A stretch of 64,000 bases of DNA from JAOAFX01 sp049700315 (lineage in GTDB: Bacteria > Hydrothermota > Tepidihabitantia > SM23-42 > JAOAFX01): NCBI GenBank assembly GCA_049700315.1, contig JBNAVN010000001.1:1-64000 (forward strand), in the 5' to 3' direction. Below, piece by piece: positions 1 to 8,345 of the stretch (its first letter is position 1; each line of letters starts with the position of its first letter). The position numbers were made by a program, and so were the translations under genes. Below the pieces are notes generated by a model. The model was not told the DNA's origin and did not search any database. It worked only from the letters and a program-made list of their open reading frames with translations.

Positions 1-23
1 ATCCGCCACGCAACTTGGCGGAT
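1..23. repeat. Perfect 8-bp palindrome with 7-nt loop inside coding sequence
   Basis: ATCCGCCA (1-8) and TGGCGGAT (16-23) are exact inverted copies around the loop CGCAACT. The element is read in frame as linker of the truncated sorting-domain protein. It may extend left of the window. Confidence 0.6.
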
Positions 24-161
24 GGCGGAATTCAACCATTTAACCAGGTTGTTTGCCATGGTGATGATGATCTGGGTCGCAAACTGCCTGCAGGAGTGTA
101 TTTTGTACGGTTTGAGGTAGGCGATTACAGACAGATAGAAAAAGCGATTTTATTGCGTTAG
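3..161 (+). CDS. C-terminal end of a secreted protein with T9SS-type sorting tail (partial)
   Basis: The reading frame is open from the window edge to a TAG at 159-161, giving 52 residues of a protein whose start lies outside. The end reads DDDLGRKLPAGVYFVRF then a short strand and a basic terminus (KAILLR). This is the C-terminal sorting/Por_Secre_tail signature and closely matches the tail of the subtilase at 13524-16676, so the protein was probably an exported, surface-attached or released enzyme. No catalytic part is visible. The first 23 bases form a perfect palindrome that is translated as part of the linker. An AACCATTTAACCA word follows it. Both look like filler repeats taken into the coding frame. 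Confidence 0.75.
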   Translation, partial: PPRNLADGGIQPFNQVVCHGDDDLGRKLPAGVYFVRFEVGDYRQIEKAILLR

Positions 162-487
162 TGATTATCTGCGTTCATCCTCTTTTTATCTGTTTGTATC
201 TGAATGTTGCGAAGCAACGAGAAGGTAGTGCTATTAAGATAGGAACGGGGGTATCGGTGCCTCGGGGGAACGGAGATGGAGGGTAAAAAACATTGAGCGT
301 CTTTCGGTTACGAAATGCGAAACGGTTTCGTTAAACGATGGACGAAACGCTTTTCGCAACCGTATAACGAATTACGATTTTCAAAGCTGGCTGAAGATGC
401 GGGTTCAGAAGTTAAAAGTTGGAAATATATGACCCCTTGACAAATACCAGTAAGCGATTATTATTATAATAGAAACAGGAGGTTAGA
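162..487. other. Intergenic stretch with repeat words
   Basis: No convincing gene is visible in these 326 bases. There is a small hairpin GTTGC-GAA-GCAAC at 206-218. At 305-319 lies a 15-mer whose exact reverse complement recurs at 25691-25705. At 345-357 there are GAAACGCTTTTCGCAAC-type words also found (inverted) near 29000. The right end carries the promoter and ribosome-binding site (AGGAGG, 477-482) of the protease at 488. Confidence 0.5.
437..464 (+). promoter_or_regulatory. Sigma70-like promoter for the broken subtilase
   Basis: TTGACA at 437-442 and TATTAT at 459-464 are separated by 16 nt. A second -10-like TATAAT at 465-470 would give a 22-nt spacer and is less likely. An AGGAGG ribosome-binding site and the ATG at 488 follow. 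Confidence 0.55.
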
Positions 488-2076
488 ATGTCGGGTTTGA
501 TTTTGCTCTTTTTATCTTCAGTTTTGATCTCTCCAGAGTTGAAACTCCAAATAGAAAATGCTGGAGAAAACGAAAGAATCAATGTCATCATTGTAATGAA
601 TGCTGAATATCCTTATGAAGCGTTAGAGAATTTTCCCGTAAAACAAAAGGCTGAGATCTTCAGAGAGATTGCGCAGAACAGCCAGAGAGAACTTGTGGAT
701 TATTTAAGGCAAATTCCTGAAGAAGTAGATGAGATAAGACAATTCTGGGTTTTTAATGGTCTCCATCTTAATGCAACCAGGAATGTGATAGAATTACTCA
801 AAAAAGGAGTGATTTAAAATGTATATTGTTGAATAAACCAATCCAGATACCAGAAGAAACAAAAACTTCAGATATGAGAATGCCAGAGTGGAATATAAGA
901 AAGGTTAAGGCTGATTCCTGCTGGATTGCAGGGTATACAGGAGACAGCATATTTATTGGCATTCTTGATACTGGCTGCAGTTTCACACATCCTGCTCTTT
1001 CCGGCAAATGGAGTGGATACTGGAAGGACTGTGTAAATGCCCAACCACAACCGTACGACGATAACGGTCATGGAACATTTGCTGCTGGTATTATTTGTGG
1101 AGGTGATGGATTCGGACCTTTTGTTGATGATATCGGTGTTGCACCGGGTGCAAAACTGGTTGCTTCTAAGGTGTTTGATCAGAATGGCGCTGGTCAATAT
1201 ACCTGGCTTGATGCTGGCTTGCAGTGGATTGCAGATTTAAAGGTTGATTCGGGTGTTGATATCCGTGCGGTCTCTAATTCCTGGGGTGGCAATACCTATG
1301 ACCTCCACTTCTGGAATATTTGTTTAACCTACAAATCAATCGGCATATTAGGCATGTGGTCAATTGGGTCAGGTGGACCAGGTTCTGGAACTTGTAGTGC
1401 GCCAGGAAATTATCCATTGGTTCTCGGAATGGGCGCAACTGATTCACTTGATAATATCGCTTCATTCTCTTCGCGTGGTCCTGCACCGAATCAGCCACCA
1501 TGGAATGATACAATTTACTGGTTCAGACGGGATTGGAATCTGACTAAACCTGATATTGTAGCACCAGGGGTGAATATCAGATCAAGTTATAACAATGGCA
1601 GTTATGCAATTATGAGTGGAACTTCCTGGACAAATCCACATGCTGCAGGTGGCGCTGCAATATTATGTCAGGCAAATCCCGCCCTTACCGTAACCGAATT
1701 ATACAATCTTTTCCTTGACAATGCAGATACAGTTTATTATGGCGGCTATCCTAATAACACCTATGGCTGGGGAAGGTTGAATCTCTGGCGAACACTACGG
1801 TCAGCACTCAAAATAGAAGAAAATCCTAAGGGTTTCGTTCATGATGATATTACTATCTCACCAAATCCCTGCAGAGGGATGATAAGAATCAACTTGTTTC
1901 ATAATAATAGTAAGTTAGATATCTATGATGCTACAGGAACAAGAGTTTTTACCAAAATACTACATAACAGGAATGAGACTTTCTATCTTAGCAAAACCCT
2001 GAAGAATGGTATTTATTTCCTGAGGATAAGAACCCCGGAAGAGATATTTAACAAAAAAATTGTTCTAATCAAATAA
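488..2076 (+). pseudogene. Subtilisin-like (S8) secreted protease, split by two frameshifts
   Basis: The first part (488-817, 109 aa) has a signal-like N-terminus and an I9-like propeptide region resembling residues 20-125 of the intact subtilase at 13524. The second part (826-2076) carries the catalytic Asp in GILDTG, His in GHGTFAAG, Ser in SGTSWTNPHAAG, and a C-terminal SPNP...GIYFLRI sorting tail. Removing one T near 813-815 and another at about 833 restores a continuous frame reading VIKMYIVEKPIQIPEE, matching the paralogue's IFYIDYDLKPIQIEKPE. So the gene carries two single-T insertions exactly at the propeptide/catalytic-domain boundary. Promoter and ribosome-binding site are intact. 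The second part alone has no signal peptide, so a secreted product in trans is unlikely. Recent decay or assembly error are both possible; neither site is a long homopolymer. Confidence 0.8.
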
Positions 2077-2080
2077 ACGA

Positions 2081-2428
2081 CTAAATTTTTACTGGATTCA
2101 AAAAGGTCTGGAATTCAACCAATCTGCCCTCTGGGTCTTTAACAAAAAAATGGTAGATATTATATTTTTCATTTACTACTGGCTCAGCCAAAGCCTCAAG
2201 GCGGAATTTTTTATACATATTATATACCTGATCCGTATTTTCATAAAAAAATGTAATTATTCCCTGAGTATCAACTTCCTCACGCTGGCAGAATCCAAGC
2301 AATAGATTGCCGTGTTTGAGTATCACACAATCTGACTGCTCTAACCATATATCCATCTCTACCATTTGTGTATAAAAAACTCTAATACTATTTAAATTTC
2401 TGGTTTTGAAGAAAATAATTCCCGACAT
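2081..2428 (-). CDS. VOC-superfamily (glyoxalase/bleomycin-resistance-like) protein
   Basis: This 115-aa protein has the typical single-repeat VOC pattern: an N-terminal strand-helix (IFFKTRNLNSIRVFYTQ), a central hydrophobic strand (GNLLLGFC), and a C-terminal FFVKDPEGRLVEFQTF strand with the metal-ligand glutamate position. Its length fits one betaalphabetabetabeta pair, so it probably works as a dimer. Substrate cannot be assigned from sequence. It lies 33 bp downstream of the 23-codon reading frame at 2462-2533 and is probably transcribed with it from the promoter at 2539-2566. Its own Shine-Dalgarno is weak. Confidence 0.75.
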   Translation of the reverse strand: MSGIIFFKTRNLNSIRVFYTQMVEMDIWLEQSDCVILKHGNLLLGFCQREEVDTQGIITFFYENTDQVYNMYKKFRLEALAEPVVNEKYNIYHFFVKDPEGRLVEFQTFLNPVKI

Positions 2429-2461
2429 AAATTCACTTTAATCTGCTATCCAGCCAGGTCT

Positions 2462-2533
2462 TTATTTGCCGGGTAAAATGAAAACTGCGATCAATGCAGC
2501 CAGTATGATTAATATAGTTCTTATTATCTTCAT
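2462..2533 (-). CDS. Possible 23-aa membrane peptide from a leaderless start
   Basis: The frame encodes a basic N-terminus (MKIIRT), about 13 consecutive hydrophobic residues and a short LPGK end, so a single membrane segment. The ATG lies exactly 5 nt after a TATAAT box (TATAAT-ACCTA-ATG), the same spacing as at the leaderless starts of 5297, 21623 and 9521. This is the only positive evidence that it is translated. The alternative is that these bases are just the 5' leader of the VOC gene. Confidence 0.4.
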   Translation of the reverse strand: MKIIRTILIILAALIAVFILPGK

Positions 2534-2538
2534 TAGGT

Positions 2539-2566
2539 ATTATATTCAAAAAATCGTGAAAATCAA
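2539..2566 (-). promoter_or_regulatory. Sigma70-like promoter, N16 spacer
   Basis: On the minus strand TTGATT (2566-2561) and TATAAT (2544-2539) are 16 nt apart. It drives the small peptide and the VOC gene. Confidence 0.55.
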
Positions 2567-2573
2567 GACAAAA

Positions 2574-5009
2574 CTACCAGGATTGAAGGAATAATTTTAT
2601 TTCTTCATTTTCCGGATTTATTTCCAATGCCTTTCTGAATGCCTGTATCATTCCCTGCTGGTCTCCTCTATTTTGATATGTAAGGCCATCAATAAAATAT
2701 TTCTGACCTAATAGATATCTTTCCAATTTCTCCAAATCTTCAATATCTCTTATTACCTTGCTCAGATCTACCCTTTGCTTAAATACTGAATTCATATTCA
2801 ACTCCCAGTTCTCTTTGCTTAAACTCAAGGGTGTAAAAAATTCTAATATTGGCTGGTTATCAGTATTTGTCCTTGCTCCAGCACTAAAGTTTTTCATTGC
2901 ATTTTTATCAAGGATGTAAGACACGGCAAGCAAGTATGGATCACCAAGCATTTCATCTCTCAGATTTTTCAAGATTTCAAAATTTATTATCTGCGGTTGG
3001 TTGGTTCCCACAAGAACGCCATGCGAATAGCCAAGCCAGACTGAAGTATGCGGGAAAACATCAGTGAAAGTTTTTATCAATGACCTGAATTCATCAGGAC
3101 TCAATTTATGAAAAGGTAAATACTGACAGCACACACCTTTCTCAGACAAATGTTCCTTACATAGTATAAAATATTCCCTTGTGTAGAGATTCCCACTTCC
3201 CAATATCGGATGAGTCGGGTCACAGGAAATAATATCATACTTTCTATTGCTTAAGAGCAGGAAATTCCTTCCGTCATTCGGAACGAAATTGACCACTGGA
3301 TTAATGAAGATATAATTATTGAAATTCACAAAGTATTTTGCAGTTTTACGCAACCCAGGACAAAGTTCAACACAATCAATCTTCTGGATATTGTATCGGG
3401 CAATTGCTGAAGTTGTAATACCGACTCCAAAGCCAATGATCAACGCTTCTTTTGCACCGGGGTTGAATACAAAGGGTAGATTTCCCAGCATTTTTACAAC
3501 CTTGAGCGCATCATAGGTTGTGCCAATAACCGCATTATTATTCACATAGCAGGATTTTACTCCTGTAATACGGTCTTCACTCACAATAATAGTGCCATCC
3601 CTTGTTTCTTCATAATACAGAACACGGTCCTGTCTGTCTGCGGTAATGTACATGGAGGGTGGCAGAATAAGTCTATTCTGGCTCGCATAAATGGAAATAA
3701 TAACTGCACAAACAAGAAGGGCAATATTGAGAAACTTCCTTCTTAAAAATGCTGTTAACAAAGCACCCATAACAAGATTGATAAAAGCAATAGAAATCAA
3801 GCCTGTTATCACACCAAGTAATTGTATCAAAAATAGACCGGCAAACAAGGAACCAAGTGCACTGCCCAAGGTGTTGACAAAATAAATCCTTCCAACTTTA
3901 TGCCCCAGTGATTTCTTTTCTGTGCTGTATAAAGAGCAGAGCAAAGGAAAGCTTATGCCCATAAAAACCGTAGGAACAAAGACAACAACAATAGAAAGAA
4001 TAAGTGCTGGCAAAAACATTTTGAAAATGGGAATTTCAAGAATTCCCCGGATTGCAAATAACAGATTCGGCAATTTGTTCAAGGACAAACAGCCCATTAC
4101 AATAAATAAACCCGTTATGGTCTGAACCAGCGCAAAGGTTTCATAAAGATCTGCTCTCTTTGAAATTTTCGCAAAAATAAAACTGCCCATAACAATACCC
4201 GTTAGAAACACAATCAGAATAATTGTGAATGTATAGCTTGAATTTGTTACAAAGATTGCAAGTGCACGAATCCAGAAGATCTCACAGGTAAGACTTGCAA
4301 AGCCTGTCAATCCAGCCACCAGCGGAAGATATTTTTTCAGATTATTCAACTTTTCAGCCTTAGGACTTTTTGATTCATATTCAGGCTCCACATATTCAAC
4401 CGATCTTTGCCAGACGGTTATTAACATAATGACACCAATGCTTAGATTTATGAAAATAGCAATTAACTGAGTGAATGAAAGCCCTAAGTTTCTAATCAAA
4501 AAGAAACCCGCTAATAATCCACCAATCACACCACCAAATGTGTTCAATCCATATAATATTCCAATCCCCTTTTTGATTCTGTTCTCATCCCGTAAATAGA
4601 TCTTCGTCATCACAGGGAATGTTCCGCCCATTAAAAAGGCAGGAATAAATAAAATGAAAAATGCAATGAAAAATACAAAAAATGATGAGCCTGATTGACT
4701 CAGGTGTAAATTATTGATAATGATTTTGTATAAATTCGGTAATCTGGGAATAGAAATTAACAACAAAAAGGAGAAAACACCAATACCAAATTGTAAAGAA
4801 GAGAATAGCCTGTTTGGATTCCTTATCTTATCAACATAGGAGCCAAAATATATTCCACCAAAGCCCAATCCAAGCATAAATGCGGAGATAACCATTGTAT
4901 TTGCAATTGTGGTTGAACCAAATGCGAGCAAAAGCAATTTCGCCCAAACTACCTCATAAATCAACGAAGAAATACCAGAGAAAAAGAAAAAAATCAGATA
5001 TCTCAGCAT
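2574..5009 (-). CDS. Fused MFS-type transporter / spermidine-synthase-like protein with C-terminal TPR
   Basis: 811 aa. Residues about 1-440 are two blocks of membrane helices with the motif typical of the 'fused MFS/spermidine synthase' family (SGISSLIYEVVWAKLLLLAFG at the N-terminus, repeated in degenerate form near 235). Residues about 455-690 form a Rossmann-type aminopropyltransferase-like domain: the LIIGFGVGITTSAIARY glycine-rich loop, acidic VELCPG strand end, and SCDPTHP at the active-site aspartate position. The last 50 residues look like one TPR. Family members are widespread but their substrates are mostly unknown; polyamine synthesis should not be assumed. The promoter at 5018-5045 puts the -10 box 8 nt before the ATG with no Shine-Dalgarno, predicting a leaderless mRNA. 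Confidence 0.8.
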   Translation of the reverse strand: MLRYLIFFFFSGISSLIYEVVWAKLLLLAFGSTTIANTMVISAFMLGLGFGGIYFGSYVDKIRNPNRLFSSLQFGIGVFSFLLLISIPRLPNLYKIIINNLHLSQSGSSFFVFFIAFFILFIPAFLMGGTFPVMTKIYLRDENRIKKGIGILYGLNTFGGVIGGLLAGFFLIRNLGLSFTQLIAIFINLSIGVIMLITVWQRSVEYVEPEYESKSPKAEKLNNLKKYLPLVAGLTGFASLTCEIFWIRALAIFVTNSSYTFTIILIVFLTGIVMGSFIFAKISKRADLYETFALVQTITGLFIVMGCLSLNKLPNLLFAIRGILEIPIFKMFLPALILSIVVVFVPTVFMGISFPLLCSLYSTEKKSLGHKVGRIYFVNTLGSALGSLFAGLFLIQLLGVITGLISIAFINLVMGALLTAFLRRKFLNIALLVCAVIISIYASQNRLILPPSMYITADRQDRVLYYEETRDGTIIVSEDRITGVKSCYVNNNAVIGTTYDALKVVKMLGNLPFVFNPGAKEALIIGFGVGITTSAIARYNIQKIDCVELCPGLRKTAKYFVNFNNYIFINPVVNFVPNDGRNFLLLSNRKYDIISCDPTHPILGSGNLYTREYFILCKEHLSEKGVCCQYLPFHKLSPDEFRSLIKTFTDVFPHTSVWLGYSHGVLVGTNQPQIINFEILKNLRDEMLGDPYLLAVSYILDKNAMKNFSAGARTNTDNQPILEFFTPLSLSKENWELNMNSVFKQRVDLSKVIRDIEDLEKLERYLLGQKYFIDGLTYQNRGDQQGMIQAFRKALEINPENEEIKLFLQSW

Positions 5010-5017
5010 GTAGAATG

Positions 5018-5045
5018 AGTATAACTACCATAAAACTGAAGTCAA
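5018..5045 (-). promoter_or_regulatory. Sigma70-like promoter, near-leaderless
   Basis: TTGACT (5045-5040), 16-nt spacer, TATACT (5023-5018) on the minus strand. The ATG of the 811-aa protein starts 8 nt downstream of the -10 box. Confidence 0.6.
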
Positions 5046-5112
5046 GAACAATATCAAACACTATCTTAATCTTACTTTCACGGCAACTATCTTTATATAC
5101 GGTATTCATAAT

Positions 5113-5126
5113 TGCACAATTGTGCA
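5113..5126. promoter_or_regulatory. 14-nt perfect palindrome, possible operator
   Basis: TGCACAATTGTGCA reads the same on both strands and lies in the divergent intergenic region between the genes starting at 5009 and 5297. Its position fits a dimeric-repressor site, but no regulator gene is adjacent. Confidence 0.35.
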
Positions 5127-5263
5127 TATGTAAATATCGTCATATATAGATGTTAAAAGATTACAAATAGGGTAGTGCAAGAGATTTATCATCACAGTCT
5201 GATAAAGATCAATTCTACTGTTCTGTGATAACGACACAGAGAGAAATGAGAGCAAAGTAAACT

Positions 5264-5291
5264 TTGACAATCTCTGGTAGATATATATAAT
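5264..5291 (+). promoter_or_regulatory. Consensus sigma70 promoter, leaderless start
   Basis: TTGACA (5264-5269), 16-nt spacer, TATAAT (5286-5291), then 5 nt to the ATG at 5297. No ribosome-binding site fits in between. Confidence 0.7.
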
Positions 5292-5296
5292 TAGGT

Positions 5297-7195
5297 ATGC
5301 AGAAAACACATCTTAGCCTGTGGTCTATTGTCTTGTTGCTAATTTTTGCACTTGTATTTTTTTTATCCCTGCGGAAAATCTATGATACAGACATCGGATT
5401 CCATCTTAGAGGCGGAGAATGGATGCTTGCAAATAAATCATTTCACCACTATGACCAGTTTACCTATACTGTACCTGATAACGAATACATTGCAATATAC
5501 TGGTTTTATCAGATTATTATATTCATTGTTTTCAAGTTCTTTGGTGATGGTGCAATTTCAATACTGAATAGCATTTTGATCCTACTGTTTTTCTTTTTGA
5601 TATATCTACGCCTGCGCAAATCTTCAATTCCAAACTGGTTGGTATGTATTCTACTTCTAAGTAGTATTTTTCCTTTTGAAATAAGATTTGGAGTCAGACC
5701 TGAGATCTTCACCTATATTTTTATGGTCCTGATGCTTTTTATCCTTGACCTTTTCTATTTTCACAATAAAGATTATCTCTTTTTGCTCCCTTTGATTCAG
5801 TTATTCTGGGTAAATCTTCACGGACTGTTCATCTTAGGATGGGGCATTATATTTTGTTATCTTATCAGTATTTTCTTCCACCATAAAACAAGATTTAGAA
5901 AATTACTAATATGGACTGCTGTTTCTCTGCTTGTATCATTTCTAAATCCATATCACATTAAAGGTATCCTATTTCCATTTTATCTCTTCACAAGGCTACA
6001 GAATTCAAGTGTATTCAAGGATTCAATAACTGAATTTGCCTCACCATTTTCTGCTCGAGGATTTTTGCTCACATCGCATTATGCACTTTTCATCTATTTT
6101 GTCTTGTTTACACTATCTGTTCTATCTTTGATTTTAACCAGAAAACAGAGAAAAATCCACGACTATTTGCTCATTATTGCCTTTGGCTATCTATCAAGCG
6201 CCGCAGTGCGCAATCTGCCCCTATTTATAATAATAGCAATACAGATTCTCGCCCTTGCCATTAACGATCTATTGCCTAAAATAGAGAAATTTTGCCGCAC
6301 TGCAAGATTGATAGAAAATTTAGGAGCAGCAATTATATCACTCTTTTTATTGTTATTTATTTTGCGCATCATAAACAATGGTTACTATGCAAACAGGGGC
6401 AGTGGGAATTTTGGAATCGGATTTGACCCTGATATTCAGCCAATAAAGGCAGGCGAATTTCTCCTCGCCAACAAATTTAGAGGAAGGATACTGAATGATA
6501 TGAATCGCGGCAGCTGGTTGATATGGTCGGTTCGTGAGCCTGTATATATTGACGGAAGACTTGAAGTAATGAAAGAGGCATTATTCGCAGAATTCCACAA
6601 TAGCCACCAACCAGGTGGCATAATCAAACTGATTGAAAAATATCAGCCTTCAATAATCATATTTGATTATTCCTATCCTGAAGCACTTTTCTGGGACATT
6701 GATTTAGAAAATTTGCCTGATTGGAGGATTGTCTATTGGGATGAAACTTCTGTAATATATGCAAGAAATGGATATACTGAAAGATTAGAATCTATTTCTC
6801 TCTCTACAACTATTCAACAATTAGGTATTGATACTAATCTGGATGAACAGAAAATATGGAATATATTGCGCACACCAACAAAGTCCTGTTTCAGTCTTTT
6901 ATTTGAAAGTCTATATAAAAGGCAATCCTTTCCGATTACCCTGACACGAATGGCATTCTATGCCTCACTAAAATTGGATTTTCAAACCGCAGAAATTCTT
7001 TATCTGAATGCGCTAAAAATTGCTGATTACCACCGCTCTGAGATATATTTTCAGCTCGGTATCATTTATCACTTTATGCAGAAATTTGATAAAGCAGAAT
7101 ATTGTTACAAGAGAGTTCTAAAAGAAAAACCAAAACACAAAAAGGCAAAGGAGATGCTTAATCGTTTGAAACAAGGCTTGTTACCAACTGGCTAA
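5297..7195 (+). CDS. Polytopic membrane protein, GT-C-like, with C-terminal TPR
   Basis: 632 aa. About ten hydrophobic segments span residues 10-365. The first periplasmic loop holds the acidic pattern DTDIGFHLRGGEWM followed by YDQFTYTVPD, which resembles the first-loop acidic motif of GT-C-fold lipid-phosphate-sugar glycosyltransferases. A soluble region follows (residues about 375-510), with VYIDGRLEVM and a central YQPSIIIFDYS strand. The last 80 residues hold two TPR-like repeats (YFQLGIIYHFMQKFDKAEYCYKRVLKEKP). A glycosyltransferase role in envelope glycan or protein glycosylation is an inference; the acceptor is unknown. Convergent with mnmA, only 4 bp apart. Confidence 0.6.
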   Translation: MQKTHLSLWSIVLLLIFALVFFLSLRKIYDTDIGFHLRGGEWMLANKSFHHYDQFTYTVPDNEYIAIYWFYQIIIFIVFKFFGDGAISILNSILILLFFFLIYLRLRKSSIPNWLVCILLLSSIFPFEIRFGVRPEIFTYIFMVLMLFILDLFYFHNKDYLFLLPLIQLFWVNLHGLFILGWGIIFCYLISIFFHHKTRFRKLLIWTAVSLLVSFLNPYHIKGILFPFYLFTRLQNSSVFKDSITEFASPFSARGFLLTSHYALFIYFVLFTLSVLSLILTRKQRKIHDYLLIIAFGYLSSAAVRNLPLFIIIAIQILALAINDLLPKIEKFCRTARLIENLGAAIISLFLLLFILRIINNGYYANRGSGNFGIGFDPDIQPIKAGEFLLANKFRGRILNDMNRGSWLIWSVREPVYIDGRLEVMKEALFAEFHNSHQPGGIIKLIEKYQPSIIIFDYSYPEALFWDIDLENLPDWRIVYWDETSVIYARNGYTERLESISLSTTIQQLGIDTNLDEQKIWNILRTPTKSCFSLLFESLYKRQSFPITLTRMAFYASLKLDFQTAEILYLNALKIADYHRSEIYFQLGIIYHFMQKFDKAEYCYKRVLKEKPKHKKAKEMLNRLKQGLLPTG

Positions 7196-7199
7196 AATG

Positions 7200-8225
7200 T
7201 CAATCAAGGACTTCACTAATCATGCCTCCACCCAGGACTGTGTCATTCTCATAAAACACAACTGACTGTCCGGGCGTGATTGCCCATTGGGGTTTTTCAA
7301 AGCATACCCGTGCTCTGTTATCTTCTAAATACACTACTGCCGGACTCAGTGGCGCAACATACCTTGTCTTTGCCAAAACACTCATCGGATCGCTGAAATC
7401 ACAGGGGAAAATAAAACTCAAGTCATTGGCAATCAGACTTTTCTTATATACATCCTGTTTTTTACCCACATAAATTGCATTATCTAAAGGGTCAATCTTT
7501 ATTACATAATATGGTTCTTCATCGCTGATACCAATTCCCTTACGTTGTCCCCAGGTAAAATGAAAAATCCCTTTGTGCATACCAATTTTCCTTCCATTCT
7601 TGCTAAAAATTGGACCCGGTTGTTCCTTAACAATATTTTTCAAATATGTAGTATAATCCATATCCGGCAGGAAGCAGACATCCTGACTTTTTTTCCTGTG
7701 GGCTGTAGGTAATTTTAATTCTTTTGCATATTTCCTTATTTCTTCCTTTGTATAATCACCAAGTACAAGTATTATTTTTGACAACTGTCTCTGACTTAAT
7801 CTGTATAAAAAATAGGATTGTTCATTCTTATCTTTACCCTTCTTCAACAGATAAATACCTTCTTTTTCTTCAATCTTTGCATAATGACCCGTGGCAATCA
7901 TATCAAAACCCATTTCAAGTGCTTTTTCCAGAAATACACCAAACTTGATTATCTCGTTGCACAATACACAGGGATTGGGCGTTCTTCCTGATTGATATTC
8001 CCTCACGAAATTCTCAATGATTGTGTTTTGATAATATTCGCTGAAATCAAATAGATGGAATTTAATATTCAAGATCTCGCACGCGCTTTTTGCATACTCA
8101 ATATCTTCCTTTTCTACACCCTTGAACAACATTGTAGCACCCGCAACTTCATAGCCCTGCCTCTTCAATATTGCAGCTGCTGTGGATGAATCAACACCAC
8201 CGCTCAATGCCACAAGAATTTTCAT
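7200..8225 (-). CDS. mnmA: tRNA-specific 2-thiouridylase MnmA
   Basis: 341 aa, near the usual length for MnmA. It adds sulfur to U34 of tRNA-Glu, -Gln and -Lys. The PP-loop SGGVDSS lies at residues 8-14. The catalytic pair is Cys89 (TPNPCVLCNEIIKFG block) and Cys184 (SQDVCFLP). The GHYA and RTRYV/GQS-type C-terminal blocks are present. iscS lies upstream on the same strand, which supplies the persulfide sulfur in known systems, so the pair forms a sulfur-relay unit. There is no Shine-Dalgarno in front of the ATG. The start overlaps the TGA of a 14-codon reading frame at 8222-8266 by ATGA, suggesting coupled re-initiation. Confidence 0.93.
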   Translation of the reverse strand: MKILVALSGGVDSSTAAAILKRQGYEVAGATMLFKGVEKEDIEYAKSACEILNIKFHLFDFSEYYQNTIIENFVREYQSGRTPNPCVLCNEIIKFGVFLEKALEMGFDMIATGHYAKIEEKEGIYLLKKGKDKNEQSYFLYRLSQRQLSKIILVLGDYTKEEIRKYAKELKLPTAHRKKSQDVCFLPDMDYTTYLKNIVKEQPGPIFSKNGRKIGMHKGIFHFTWGQRKGIGISDEEPYYVIKIDPLDNAIYVGKKQDVYKKSLIANDLSFIFPCDFSDPMSVLAKTRYVAPLSPAVVYLEDNRARVCFEKPQWAITPGQSVVFYENDTVLGGGMISEVLD

Positions 8226-8266
8226 TGTGTTAAGATGAGTTTGCCTACATCATTTTTCTTCATCAT
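8222..8266 (-). CDS. Possible 14-codon leader peptide coupled to mnmA
   Basis: The frame starts with two ATG codons preceded by GATAAGGTG, a usable ribosome-binding site, and ends with a TGA that overlaps the ATG of mnmA (ATGA). mnmA itself lacks a site. The peptide is MMKKNDVGKLILTQ. It has no run of Glu, Gln or Lys codons beyond two Lys, so attenuation by its own tRNA substrates is not obvious. Confidence 0.3.
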   Translation of the reverse strand: MMKKNDVGKLILTQ

Positions 8267-8345
8267 CACCTTATCTTCACAATGAGTGATGGGCATTTTG
8301 ACAGGAAATTATCATGTGTTTCTGACCGGTTATTGGGCAAATATA

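Noticed and set aside
2574..5009. Spermidine synthase (speE)
   Set aside because: The domain is fused to a large membrane part and is diverged; no other polyamine gene is near.
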